Below are positions 12,601 to 22,221 of a stretch of DNA of 64,000 nucleotides, one piece after another (within the stretch, counting starts at the first letter, position 1; each line of letters starts with the position of its first letter). The stretch is taken from assembly GCA_018350325.1 (NCBI GenBank), contig JAEVLN010000017.1:248001-312000 (forward strand). Reading direction: 5' to 3'. The DNA is from Globodera rostochiensis. Its lineage: Eukaryota; Nematoda; Chromadorea; Rhabditida; Heteroderidae. Position numbers and translations under genes: made by a program. The notes below the pieces were generated by a model. The model saw only the letters and a program-made list of their open reading frames with translations, ran no database searches and was not told the DNA's origin.

Positions 12601-15600
12601 GACGCTTATGCAACTTTTGCTGAAGGAAGAGACAACGCATTTCGACAAGGAATTGGAAGTGATCAGACAAAGAGAGGGGTGGGGAGAGCGAGAGATTGGA
12701 GAAACTGAAGAAGAGTTAAAGAGAAAAAGTAAAGAAGAGAACGCATTGGCCGATCAACGGATGCAAGAGATGATTAGAGAAGAAGAGCACTTTAAGGACG
12801 TGAAGAAGAAAATGGAACAAAGACAGTTAGAGAAGCGAAAAAGACAACGAGAAAGAGAGAGACTGAAAGAACAAACGAGAGGCGAGAGGGCTAGGAGCAA
12901 AGAAGAAGAAGAGAGTGAAGGAGACAAAAAGAAAATGTTGGAACGAGAAACAGAGAGAAAAGAAGAAAGTGAAGGAAAAAAGGGGAAAATGTTGGAACGA
13001 GAAACAGAGAGAAAAGAAGAGAGTGAAGGAGAAAAGGAGAAAATGTTGGAACGAGAAAAAGAAGAGAGTGAAGGAGAAAAGGAGAAAATGTTGGCACGAG
13101 AAACAGAGAGAAAAGAAGAGAGTGAAGGAGAAAAGGAGAAAATGTTGGAACGAGAAACAGAGAGAAAAGAAGAGAGTGAAGGAGAAAAGGAGAAAATGTT
13201 GGAACGAGAAACAGAGAGAAAAGAAGAGAGTGAAGGAGAAAAGGGGAAAATGTTGGAACGAGAAACAGAGAGAAAAGAAGAGAGTGAAGGAGAAAAAAAG
13301 AAAATGTTGGAACGAGAAACAGAGAGAAAAGAAGAGAGTGAAGGAGAAAAGGAGAAAATTTTGCCAAATGAAAAAACAAAAAACAATAAGGAACGAAAAA
13401 ATGATAGCAAAAATGGCAATTCACAATCGATTGGGCCCATTGGATGTAGTCAAAATTTGTTTAGCGAATTTGAAAGGACCAAATTAATCCGTGGGTTAAT
13501 TGGAATTTAATGTTTTATTTTAAGGGTTGATACCCACGACGTCGGGGTTGAGAATTGCGGGGTCGGGGGTTTTTCGGGGGTTGAGAATTGCGGGGTCGGG
13601 GGTTTTTCGGGGGTTGAGAATTGCGGGGTCGGGGGGTTTTTCGGGGGTTGAGAATTGCGGGGTCGGGGGGTTTTTCGGGGGTTGAGAATTGCGGGGTCGG
13701 GGGTTTTTCGGAGGTTGAGAATTGCGGGGTCGGGGGGTTTTTCGGGGGTTGAGAATTGCGGGGTCGGGGGGTTTTTCGGGGGTTGAGAATTGCGGGGTCG
13801 GGGGTTGAGAATTGCGGGGTCGGAGTTACCCAAACTAAATTTGCGGGGTCGCTGTGCCAACCCTAATTTGTATCATTTTTAGAATTCATTTCGGATGAAT
13901 TTTTGTACTTAAAATATGACGAATATATTAACAAACCATCAGAAGCAAAACGCAAATTGTTGAATATTGGCACAATTGTAAACGAAATTTGGCACAGAAT
14001 AAAAATTATTGAGGAAATGTGTCGCTTTGTTGGAAGTAAAAATATGGAAAAGTTTGGAGATGAATTCTGCGAAAAAGCAACAAAAATTGGGAAGGAATGG
14101 GAAAGTTTGGAAACCGGACTTTTGTTAAGAGAAAAAGCGATTGAAAGTGTGCAAATTCTTGATGAAGTACAGCAGAAAATGCATTCATTGCTTAAGCAAA
14201 CGATTTTTGTTTTGGAGGGAACGGAAAATTGCGACGGAAATAATTTGAAAAATGAAAATAAAATTGTTTTGGATAAAATAACGTCGCATTTAAACAGAAA
14301 CAAATTGCTAAAAGCAATCGCAGGCCAAAAAAGTGCCGCAGCCGCCGCCGCCGCCGAAAGTTGGCACAAATTGAACGAAATGCGACGGCACGACGTTTTG
14401 TGTTCGTTGTTTTCGAAGAAGGCGAATTTGGCGAGTCGTTTTAACGCCCTTTTGGGGGATTGGACGGCGATGGTCGGACAGCAAAGCATCGGTTGGTTGC
14501 TTAAAGTGAATGAACGCAAAAAAGTGACCATTTTCAATTATTTAGACCGAAATTTGTACGATCAATTTGCAAAAAACAATTTTGGCGGATTCGAAGTTTC
14601 ACATTTGGCACTAAACTTCGTTGAAAATACTCAACAAATTTATTTAAACTGTTACGACGAACGGCGGCATGAGAAATTGGCAATAAAAATGCGCCCATTA
14701 ATAAATTCATTTCAATTAATTTAAGCTTTATGAGTTTTTTAAAGAAAATGGATTCAACGATTGCCAAAAAGAATTGTTGGAGTCCGAACTGCTTGAAGAG
14801 GTGAAATCCATCGTCTCCAAATGGGTAAATCGTTATTTAAATTAAATTAAAAATAAATAAAATGCAATTAGTCTGACGGTTCGGCCCGTCTGGTGGTGAC
14901 CGGCTCTTTTCAACTCGGCGCCCTCACGCCAAACTCGGACATCGACATAATTTGCATAGTGCCGCAAAGATTGGCACTTAAAGAGGAAAAGGACAAATTT
15001 TATGGCGCTCTCAGCAATTGCGATTTGAGTCGGCCTTCGGCGGTCGGTCGCTTTTGTGAAGACGGCTCGTTGTATTGCCACTTTTGCAAGGCAATAAAAT
15101 CCTTTTTTTAATTACTTTTAAATTTAAAATTATTTTTAGAGTGAAAAAGTGCAATCGCTGCTTAAAATTCCATTTGCCCAAACCCCGCTGCTCCAACTCA
15201 AATTCGCGGGCAGAGACTTCGACATAACTTTCGTCGCAATTCCGGACATTGAACGCCTTCCGGACGACCCATTGGAAGGGGCGGACGTCGAGGCACTTTC
15301 AGAAATGTTGGCGAGCAGAGGAAGAGCGCCCGAGGCGATGCTTAGATCGTTTTCGAGTGAAATCATTTTAAAATTGATCAATAAATCAATTAAAACAAAT
15401 TCAGGCTACCTAGATAACATTCGAATTATTGAAGTGCTAAAGGAGAAAAATCTCACAAAGTTCAGACAATTGCTTTTTATGCTTAAATTGTGGGCAAAAA
15501 GTAATAATTATAAATTATTTTTATCATTTTATTTTTGTAATTACCTAAATTTATTTGAGGCAACCAAATTTACGGCAATATGTTCGGCTTTGTGAACGGC

Positions 15601-16605
15601 ATTTGTTTGGCCATAATCTCCGCAAAAATAATATTATGGTACCCAAAGAGTTCGGTGCCATTTTTGTTCGAAAAATTGTTATTCGTTTTAATAATTTGGT
15701 AATATAAATTATTTTTTAATTATTTTAGTAATTTTTTATTAAACAAGGAATTGGCAAGTTCCAATTACACTAACTAATCAAACTGAAGGCAATTTCATTT
15801 GGACCCAACAGTCGGGATTAGCTCCGGTAATGCCAATAATTACCCCGGGTAATTTGGCACAGAATGGAGCAGCCAATGTCAATGCTTCGACGTTCAAAAT
15901 AATGCAAAAGCAAATTAAACAAAGTAAAAAAGCCAAATTATTCAAAAATTAAATGCCTTTTTAGCACTTTCACAATTAAAAGAGATGAATAATAATGAGG
16001 AGAAATTCTTAGAATGGCGCAAACTTTTCTCCGTTCAGAAATTTACTGAAAAAGTTTTAATTTTTTATTTTCAAATTGAATTTTCTCTCCGTTTAGTATA
16101 CCAATTTTATGGTAATTTCGTGCGTTGTCAGCGCACAACAGCACATCGAACAGTTTTGCGGTTTTGTTGAACGACGAATTCGGCCTTTTCTGTTGCGTTT
16201 CGATCAGATTATGGCCAATTTCGTGGAGTACAGCCATATAATGCCCGACAAAAACCTGGCAAAAGGCAATGAATGCCCTCCAAAAGTGATCAGCCCCCAA
16301 TTTGTTCGGTAATCAATTATCTTTTAATTAGTCAAATATTAACAAAACAAAATAAAACATAATTTAGTACTCCTTACTGCAAAATTTGGCTGGTCGGGCT
16401 GAATTTGAAGGAACATAAAATTGTTGAGGAATATTATGGAATTGGCAAAAAGGAATTTAGAAAATATTTGAATGAACAATTCAACAACGAATTCGACGCA
16501 AAAATTTACAATGAATATGACGTCAAAGTGCTTAGGGGATGGTACCAAAACATCAAACTGTCCTCAACTTTCGTCCCGGACCCATCGCAACTTACGGAAT
16601 GGTAA
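6646..16605 (+). CDS. Gene B: secreted helical-module protein fused to a poly(A)-polymerase-like domain
   Basis: Twenty-two exons: 6646-6877, 6976-7358, 7481-7727, 7779-8360, 8642-9124, 9170-9441, 9483-9573, 9636-10012, 10056-10329, 10376-10806, 10849-11032, 11085-11675, 12537-13490, 13883-14692, 14745-14824, 14872-15090, 15140-15500, 15560-15698, 15748-15923, 15965-16053, 16097-16308, 16368-16605. Total 7425 nt, 2474 residues, one frame. Residues 1-30 are a signal peptide (MLFVICIVFVFLFANLI core). Residues about 78-1970 are helical; FPEI..I followed by a phase-1 intron occurs twice (exons 3/4 and 9/10), suggesting two large modules. Residues about 1514-1655 are an 18-residue charged repeat. 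Residues 1971-2474 resemble poly(A) polymerase: VTGSFQLG, DID at 2020-2022 and a third Asp near 2098, then LKLWAK, WNWQVPI, MPIITPGN and WLVGLNL. GC donors start introns 3, 14 and 16. Retaining intron 14 stops the frame at 14724. A secreted poly(A) polymerase is unexpected, and its function is unknown. Confidence 0.8.
7365..7484. repeat. 40-bp tandem repeat carrying the splice acceptor (gene B intron 2)
   Basis: Three near-perfect 40-bp copies (unit begins AATTTTAATGATTTGATTAT). Each contains TAATTTAAG; only the last AG (7479-7480) gives exon 3 in phase 0. The array makes up nearly all of the 122-bp intron. Confidence 0.9.
8378..8617. repeat. 43-bp tandem repeat in gene B intron 4
   Basis: About 5.5 copies of a 43-bp unit beginning GCTTCAAAACACCGATCATT. 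The copies differ by an A/G change near the end. The array fills most of the 281-bp intron between exons 4 and 5. Confidence 0.9.
11718..12500. repeat. 58-bp tandem repeat, interrupted, in gene B intron 12
   Basis: Units of about 58 bp containing ATATTTGCAAGGAAGGCTAA repeat across the 861-bp intron 11676-12536. One copy lies before and about six lie after an unrelated segment at about 11776-12165. The last unit grades into the acceptor (TTATTTGCAG) at 12536, and the unit itself contains ATTTGCAAG, close to that acceptor. Confidence 0.85.
11776..12165 (+). mobile_element. Possible tRNA-derived SINE-like insertion
   Basis: About 390 bp unlike the surrounding array. At 11942-12020 it has a tRNA-like 5' box (GTGGCGGAATGGTTAGTGG), a GGTTCAAATCC box typical of an internal RNA polymerase III B-box, and ends that could pair (AGCCAAG with CTTGGCT). 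It is not a normal tRNA because the T stem is poor and the middle is G-rich. No clear target-site duplication is visible. Confidence 0.4.
12935..13370 (+). repeat. 54-bp coding repeat (18 residues) in gene B exon 13
   Basis: About eight in-frame copies encode ETERKEESEGEKEKMLER or close variants. One copy near 13055 has lost the ETER part. The repeat is Glu/Lys/Arg-rich, is predicted to form a charged single helix, and is absent from the equivalent region of gene C. Confidence 0.9.
13540..13830. repeat. 33-34 bp GC-rich tandem repeat in gene B intron 13
   Basis: About nine copies of a unit including GAGAATTGCGGGGTCGGGGG and TTTTTCGGGGGTT. It fills most of the 392-bp intron 13491-13882. The minus-strand open frame across it is a by-product of the repeat. 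Confidence 0.9.
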
Positions 16606-17028
16606 GGACAGAAATGCCATAATTTAATGATGATTGAAGAATTCGTTGATTTAGGAAATTGATTAATTGATGGCACATTTGAAGAGGATATTTGCATATA
16701 CACATATTGTAAATAATGCTTTTTTACATAATACACAATATTTTCTTCCCAATTTCTTCACAAATATTTTCGTTCCTTTTAATTTGGCCACTTTATCCAT
16801 TTTTTTCGCTGCTTAACAATGATTTGCCAAATGCAAATGCCAAGGCTTAGATAAACAAATTGGGAATTGCTGGCCGTTGGGCGAATGTGTGCCATTGCCG
16901 CAGGGTGGGAACCAAAATTTGAGACATTCTTTGGGGGATTGGAATAAATTTGTATTGGTTTTGTCGGAAAATGAGACATTGAAGCATCATAAAAGAATTA
17001 AAGAAACATTTAATTTGTGTTGCAATAA
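16606..17028. other. Intergenic between gene B and the glutamate receptor
   Basis: Contains a short open stretch (about 16860-17044, including NCWPLGECVPLPQGG in one frame) after an AG. It could be the last exon of an unrecognised small gene or an upstream part of the receptor. Other frames are also open, so I make no call. Confidence 0.35.
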
Positions 17029-19327
17029 ATGGAAAAGCGAACAATAAAAGTCGGCTTCGTCAAATACCCCCCGGCCGTCTTCAACAGCTGTTCGCACTTC
17101 CCAGAATTGGCCAGCAAAAAAAAGTGTCCATTTCCGGGGCATTGTGTTGAGGTCGAAATAAACAAAAAATGTTATTATATTTAAAGGCATTTATTGTAAA
17201 ATTATTAGCTATAATTACTCCTCATTTTTTTTGATCAGTTTTTGCGATTTGTCGCTGAAATACTGAATCTGACTGTTGAGCCAATTGTGCTGAGTCATCA
17301 TAAAGTTGACATCGACGTGGGGAGCCGGGCACGTCCTCCTTTAAAGGCTTATACAAATGCTTTTAATTCAAATTTTAAAGGGGGCTGACGGGCAATGGCA
17401 CGGCGTCCTCGGTGCCATTGCCAATGGTAAAGCCGACAATTAGTCAGTAATTATGGCTTTATTTTTAAAAGGCACTGTGGACACGGGCTGTTTGTTCTAC
17501 CAGAAGACGCCTCCCCGAATCCACGACTTTGACTACACACTCCCAATTTACTCGGTAACCTTCCCATTAGTGCAAATCCACCCCCCCCCCCCTTAATTCT
17601 AACAATTCTGCAAATCCCCAACTTTGGCAGACCCTTTAATTCTAACAATTCTGCAAATCCCCAACTTTGGCAGACCCTTTAATTCTAACAATTCTGCAAA
17701 TCCCCAACTTTGGCAGACCCTTTAATTCTAACAATTCTGCAAATCCCCAACTTTGGCAGACCCTTTAATTCTAACAATTCTGCAAATCCCCAACTTTGGC
17801 AGACCCTTTAATTCTAACAATTCTGCAAATCTCCAACTTTGGCAGACCCTTTAATTCTAACAATTCTGCAAATCCCCATGGCAGACCCTTTAATTCTAAC
17901 AATTCTGCGAATCCCCATGGCAGACCCTTTAATTCTAACAATTCTGCAAATCCCAACTTTGGCAGACCCTTTCCCGCATTGCCATTAGAGACCAAAACAG
18001 CTCCCCGTTGGCGGATATGTGGCGTCTGTTCCAGCCGTTCACCGTCGACACTTGGATTGCCATCGCCATGTTTCTCGCTCTTCACACGCTCGCCTTTATG
18101 GCCATCGGAAAGATGGAATTGATGGCCAAATTTGGCACCGACAGACGCGGCTTTATGCCTCACAAAGTCATTTTGCGCTGTTTTAAAAAAACAAAAAATT
18201 TACAGGTTATTTGGCGACTCCTTCGCCTGCAACTTCTGCAGCCAAAAGCAGTTCATTTCAATAGTCTTTCTGGTGATGAACAATTTAAGCTGAATTGGAA
18301 GTAAACAAAAAATTGCAGGCAAAATTCTGCTGTTCGTGTTCAGCTTCGTGCAGTGTGTGTGGTTCACCTCCCTCTACCGTTCGGGGATCGTCACTTCGCT
18401 GGTGCAGCCAAAGCCCGATGTTCCCATTAGAGATGCGTCCAGTTTTGTGAAGGACGTTCAGCAGGGAAAATACACTTTCGTGTCCCAATACAAAGGCCAT
18501 TGGTCCAAATGAATCATTCGTCCGAAACAATTAAAAAACGCATCTTTAGGTTTTACGAGAGTTTGAACAATTCCATGACATTTCCATTCAAAGAAATGCG
18601 CGAGGGTGGGGCACAGAGGAAACTTTTGCAGGCCCACTCCATCCATGAATCGCTGGAGATGGTCCAAATTCTCAAACCTTCCAAATCTTCCCGTTGCACA
18701 GGTTGGGCAGTTCGGGAACGTAATGTTTGTGCAGGGGGACGATCCGGCCTACTTTCTGTCCGCTTACTTTTGCGACATTGCGTTTGTCGACCGTGAGATG
18801 CCTTACCGAACCGCGCACTTTCTGTTCCGTAAGGGTAGCCCCTTCACGGAACGCTTCAACGAGGTGGCCATTGTTACGAAATATACGAAAAACGAATTTT
18901 CTGATAAATTGGAGGTGATCAAACGTGAAGAAATGGCAATTAGACGTAGCTACGACCGCTATCGAATGCTGCGCGAGATGCTCTGGAACCAGGAATGCGA
19001 AGAAAAAATGGCCAAAAGTCGCCTCTACAAGCCGCTGTGTTTGTTGTTTGACAATGTTTCCATGAGATCGGCATAAGCCGACCCGCTCTGGACGATATTG
19101 CTAAGATCAGAGCATCGGACTGAACACGGAAACATTTTATTTGTTGGCTTTTTCGGATGACACTCGAAGTTTTAGCCTTTGTGCCGATGATTGGACTGCT
19201 GGCAGTGTACGGAATATGCACTGGCATTGCTCTGATTATGTTCATCGTCGAATGCGCAATTGGCGGGAGAATTATTATCGATCATCCAATCACATTGGCA
19301 CCTTTAGAAGAAGCCAAATACCATTAA
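17029..19327 (+). CDS. Divergent ionotropic glutamate receptor
   Basis: First exons 17029-17151, 17239-17346, 17381-17426, 17472-17554, then 17966 onwards; later boundaries are approximate. The order matches the iGluR ligand-binding and channel core: an S1-like part (GFVKYPPAVFNSC, FLRFVAEILNL, GADGQWHGVLGAIANG), the region before M1 (DFDYTLPIYS), M1 (WIAIAMFLALHTLAFMAIG), an M3-like helix (LLFVFSFVQCVWFTSLYRSG), an S2 part (FLFRKGSPFTERFNEV) and a last membrane helix (VLAFVPMIGLLAVYG). There is no amino-terminal domain. The usual SYTANLAAF at the end of M3 is replaced, so gating or conductance may differ. It could be an IR-type chemoreceptor or a non-conducting subunit. A minisatellite fills the intron before M1. 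The start ATG is uncertain and upstream exons are possible. Confidence 0.7.
17593..17972. repeat. 43-bp tandem repeat carrying the splice acceptor (receptor intron 4)
   Basis: About nine copies of TTTAATTCTAACAATTCTGC plus AAATCCCCAACTTTGGCAGACCC; two later copies are about six bases shorter. Each unit ends with TTGGCAG/ACCC or a shorter form. The acceptor that keeps the receptor frame open is the TTGGCAG of the last unit (exon from 17966), so exon bases are part of the unit. Confidence 0.85.
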
Positions 19328-19879
19328 GAAAAAAAATTGTTATAAAAGAGTGAAAATGTAAATATTGAAAGTGAATAGGAGGTGAAAAAATAAAAGTTTT
19401 TGAGAGAATGGAAATTTGCTCAACGATTTAAGAAATTCGAGAAATTTAATAACGATTGAATCGTATAAAAAGGGTCAACTGAAAAGTATAAAGAATAAGC
19501 AGAACACAATTATTTGGTTGAACAATGGCATTTTTTGCCCGCCATCGCTCAAAGGCACATCCAAATTCCATTGGGTACATTCGGGCCATTTCTGTGCCGC
19601 CGAATGCAAATCGAAACCGGCCCAAACGACCAACAGCCGTAGCAAAGCTCTGACAAAACACAAAATGTGAAATTGCAAATTTTTGGGTAATTAATAATTA
19701 AATTATAAAGTAAATAATTATTTTTAATACATACGCTGAACTATTTGCGTTTAATCGTACAAAAAATGAAAGGGCGCGCCGGTGGCAAAGTTGCGCGACT
19801 GTTCTAAGATGGCAGTCGGCGTAACTGTTAAGCCCCCTAATTTAAAAAAAAAGCATAAAAATGCTTACAAATTAATGCT
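19328..19879. other. Intergenic, no gene seen
   Basis: AT-rich, with short open frames only and no supported exon. Confidence 0.5.
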
Positions 19880-20421
19880 TAATTGACCTGCAAAGGTTTC
19901 TGATTCCGTCGTCCAAATGTTGGCCATTTTGCTTCGTCTCCGTCTCAATTTTGCTTTGCAATGCTTCAAAAACGTCCTTCTCCAGCAAAGACCAGTGGAG
20001 CTGCAATTTGAGTTTATGCCAAAGCATGTTTTAGTAAAAACTCTCCGATTGCGCCTAGGGGGACGTATGGCTAAAACAGGCAAAAAAAAAAACTTCACCT
20101 GACAACTCTTCCCAATTTTGGCCCCATTTCTCGCTAAACACGGCAGCACAAAGCCAACAAATTCCTTGTCTTTTTTGAAACTTTGACAAACCTTCGGATT
20201 AATTTTTGGATTAAAAATAAAGTAACTAATTAGTAAGTGCAATTTACGGTTTTCAGCGTTTGTTGGCCTTCCGTCAAAATTTGAGTTGCTGGCGACGTGC
20301 CACACTTCTCAAGGCAGGACAGAAATTGGGCGTGGTAGCTGAAGCAAACGGCAATAGCCAAATTATAAAGAATAAAAAGGGCGCCTGCATTCGAAGTCAA
20401 TTCGTTCGATGGCATTGGCAT
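19880..20421 (-). CDS. Small secreted Cys-containing protein
   Basis: Exon 1 (20421-20248) starts at an ATG and encodes a signal peptide (ALFILYNLAIAVCFSYHA) followed by CLEKCGTSPATQIL. Exon 2 (20191-20099) continues in phase with VCQSFKKDKEFVGFVLPCLA and ends before a GT. Exon 3 starts at 20070 (PYVPLGAIGEFLLKHALA) and then stops, or may splice again to a last exon from about 19990 encoding LHWSLLEKDVFEALQSKI and a final Cys. The spaced Cys residues resemble nematode secreted DUF19/T20D4.11-like proteins, but the match is by pattern only. The 3' end is uncertain. Confidence 0.55.
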
Positions 20422-20488
20422 CAGTTGCTGTTTCAACCTTTTAAATATTTATTAACACAATAATTAATAGCAACTTTATTCTCAAATT

Positions 20489-20988
20489 ATGGAAACTTTT
20501 CCAATTCCAATTATTTGCATTTTAAAGTTAATTATTTTATGGAAACTTTTCCAATTCAAATTATTTGCATTTTAAAGTTTATTCTTTTATGGAAACTTTT
20601 CCAATTCAAATTATTTGCATTTTAAAGTTAATTCTTTTATGGAAACTTTTCCAATTCAAATTATTTGCATTTTAAAGTTAATTCTTTTATGGAAACTTTT
20701 CCAATTCAAATTATTTGCATTTTAAAGTTAATTCTTTTATGGAAACTTTTCCAATTCAAATTATTTGCATTTTAAAGTTAATTCTTTTATGGAAACTTTT
20801 CCAATTCAAATTATTTGCATTTTAAAGTTAATTCTTTTATGGAAACTTTTCCAATTCAAATTATTTGCATTTTAAAGTTAATTCTTTTATGGAAACTTTT
20901 CCAATTCAAATTATTTGCATTTTAAAGTTAATTCTTTTATGGAAACTTTTCCAATTCAAATTATTTGCATTTTAAAGTTAATTCTTTT
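20489..20988. repeat. 50-bp tandem repeat, 10 copies
   Basis: Ten near-identical 50-bp units begin ATGGAAACTTTTCCAATTCA and end TTAATTCTTTT. The first two copies carry most of the differences. It lies upstream (5') of the minus-strand secreted gene. Confidence 0.95.
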
Positions 20989-22221
20989 GTTTTGCTACCA
21001 GTGCGTGTAGCGGCGACCCAATTGCGCTGTCCAACCGCCAATTTGGCGCCGGAAGTGAGTGGTCGGTGGACATCATCTGCCAATGAAACGCAAATCAACG
21101 GAAAATGCCGTGCCGTTATTTCCACTCACATAATCGTCTTTGCACTTCAATAGGCACGGATTGGCCGGGGACGGCAGTCTCAGCAATTGGCCTTGGCCCT
21201 TCCTTTTTGGCCGCAATTTAAAAGTGTTCTAAATTAATTGTTAAATTAAATAACCCAACAAAAAATAATGTTTAACATTAATTGCCATATTCAACGCAAT
21301 AATTGCAGTAAATGAGGTCACAACGCATTGAGAGAAGCTCATCAACATTCTTTGCTGCGTGCCCAAACTTGAGTTGGCTGAATTCGTTTTTAAATTAAGA
21401 AAAGAAATATAAATTAATTTTAAACATCCATAAAATTGAAAATACCAACCGAATGGACAAATAGCCCCAGTTGAAAAAGTATTTGGGCTGGGAATGGTCC
21501 CCAGGGATCGGCGGGTTGGGGGGGGGGGAGGTGGCCAAATTTGAGTAATGTCCTCAGACCAGAATTGGGCGGAGGGCGTGTGAAAAATTGGCAAATAAAT
21601 AATTTTATGAATAAATGTCAAAAGAAAGAAATAATTTGTAAGGAAATTTGGATAAATTTTAGGTGACTATGAAAAAACTGAAAATGAATTATGTGCCCAA
21701 TAATTGAGTAAATATAAAATAATATTATCGATTTATAAGTGATCGGTGCTTGAATTAATCATACGAAGGTTCTAAAAAAAGGCCTCAGCGCAAAGAGCGC
21801 AAAGACAAAAAGTTTAGATCCCCCGCGGGATTATCCCCCCCCCCCGGGGGGATGCGCACAATTTGAATATCGATTGAACTATCCGGCGCCATGCCATTTT
21901 AAATCCCTCCCCCCCTCTCTTAATGTTGTTCTCTTCGTGATTCCTTTTTACTTACAAATTTTATTCGGATTTTTTCGACTAAAATTTAAATGATATTTTA
22001 TTTCCTTTTTTCTGTTCGCTTAAAATGTTGGTTAACGAGAGGAAGAAACATTTGCACAGAGTAATAACAAAATTCGTTTGTTCGCCCAACCGTTCCTCCA
22101 TTTTTTCGAAAGTTTAACCATCGATTTGCGGAAAATTGCGCTTTTTAACATATTTTACTTGAGCTTAACCAATTTATTCAGTTTTAAATAAAATAAAATT
22201 TATTTACCCAAATTTAGTGCG
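20989..22221. other. Intergenic; possible exon fragments only
   Basis: Around 20990-21155 there are overlapping open frames after an AG without a clear choice. On the minus strand near 21260-21400 a frame encodes RMLMSFSQCVVTSFTAIIAL, a possible membrane helix from a receptor fragment. Around 21815-21860 C and G runs could form a hairpin. No complete gene is supported. Confidence 0.4.

Noticed and set aside
12754..13440. Minus-strand open frames rich in Phe, Ser and Leu
   Set aside because: Antisense of the charged coding repeat in gene B exon 13.
13507..13860. Minus-strand Pro-rich frame
   Set aside because: Produced by the GC-rich tandem repeat in gene B intron 13.
13883..14724. Gene B ending at the stop at 14724, with a separate poly(A) polymerase gene downstream
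   Set aside because: The GC-AG intron 14693-14744 joins the frames exactly and an equivalent intron exists in gene C. A separate downstream gene would need a start codon that is not apparent. Kept only as a possible intron-retention isoform.
20489..20988. Regular 50-bp repeats suggesting a CRISPR-like array
   Set aside because: The copies are contiguous with no unique spacers, and the window is eukaryotic.
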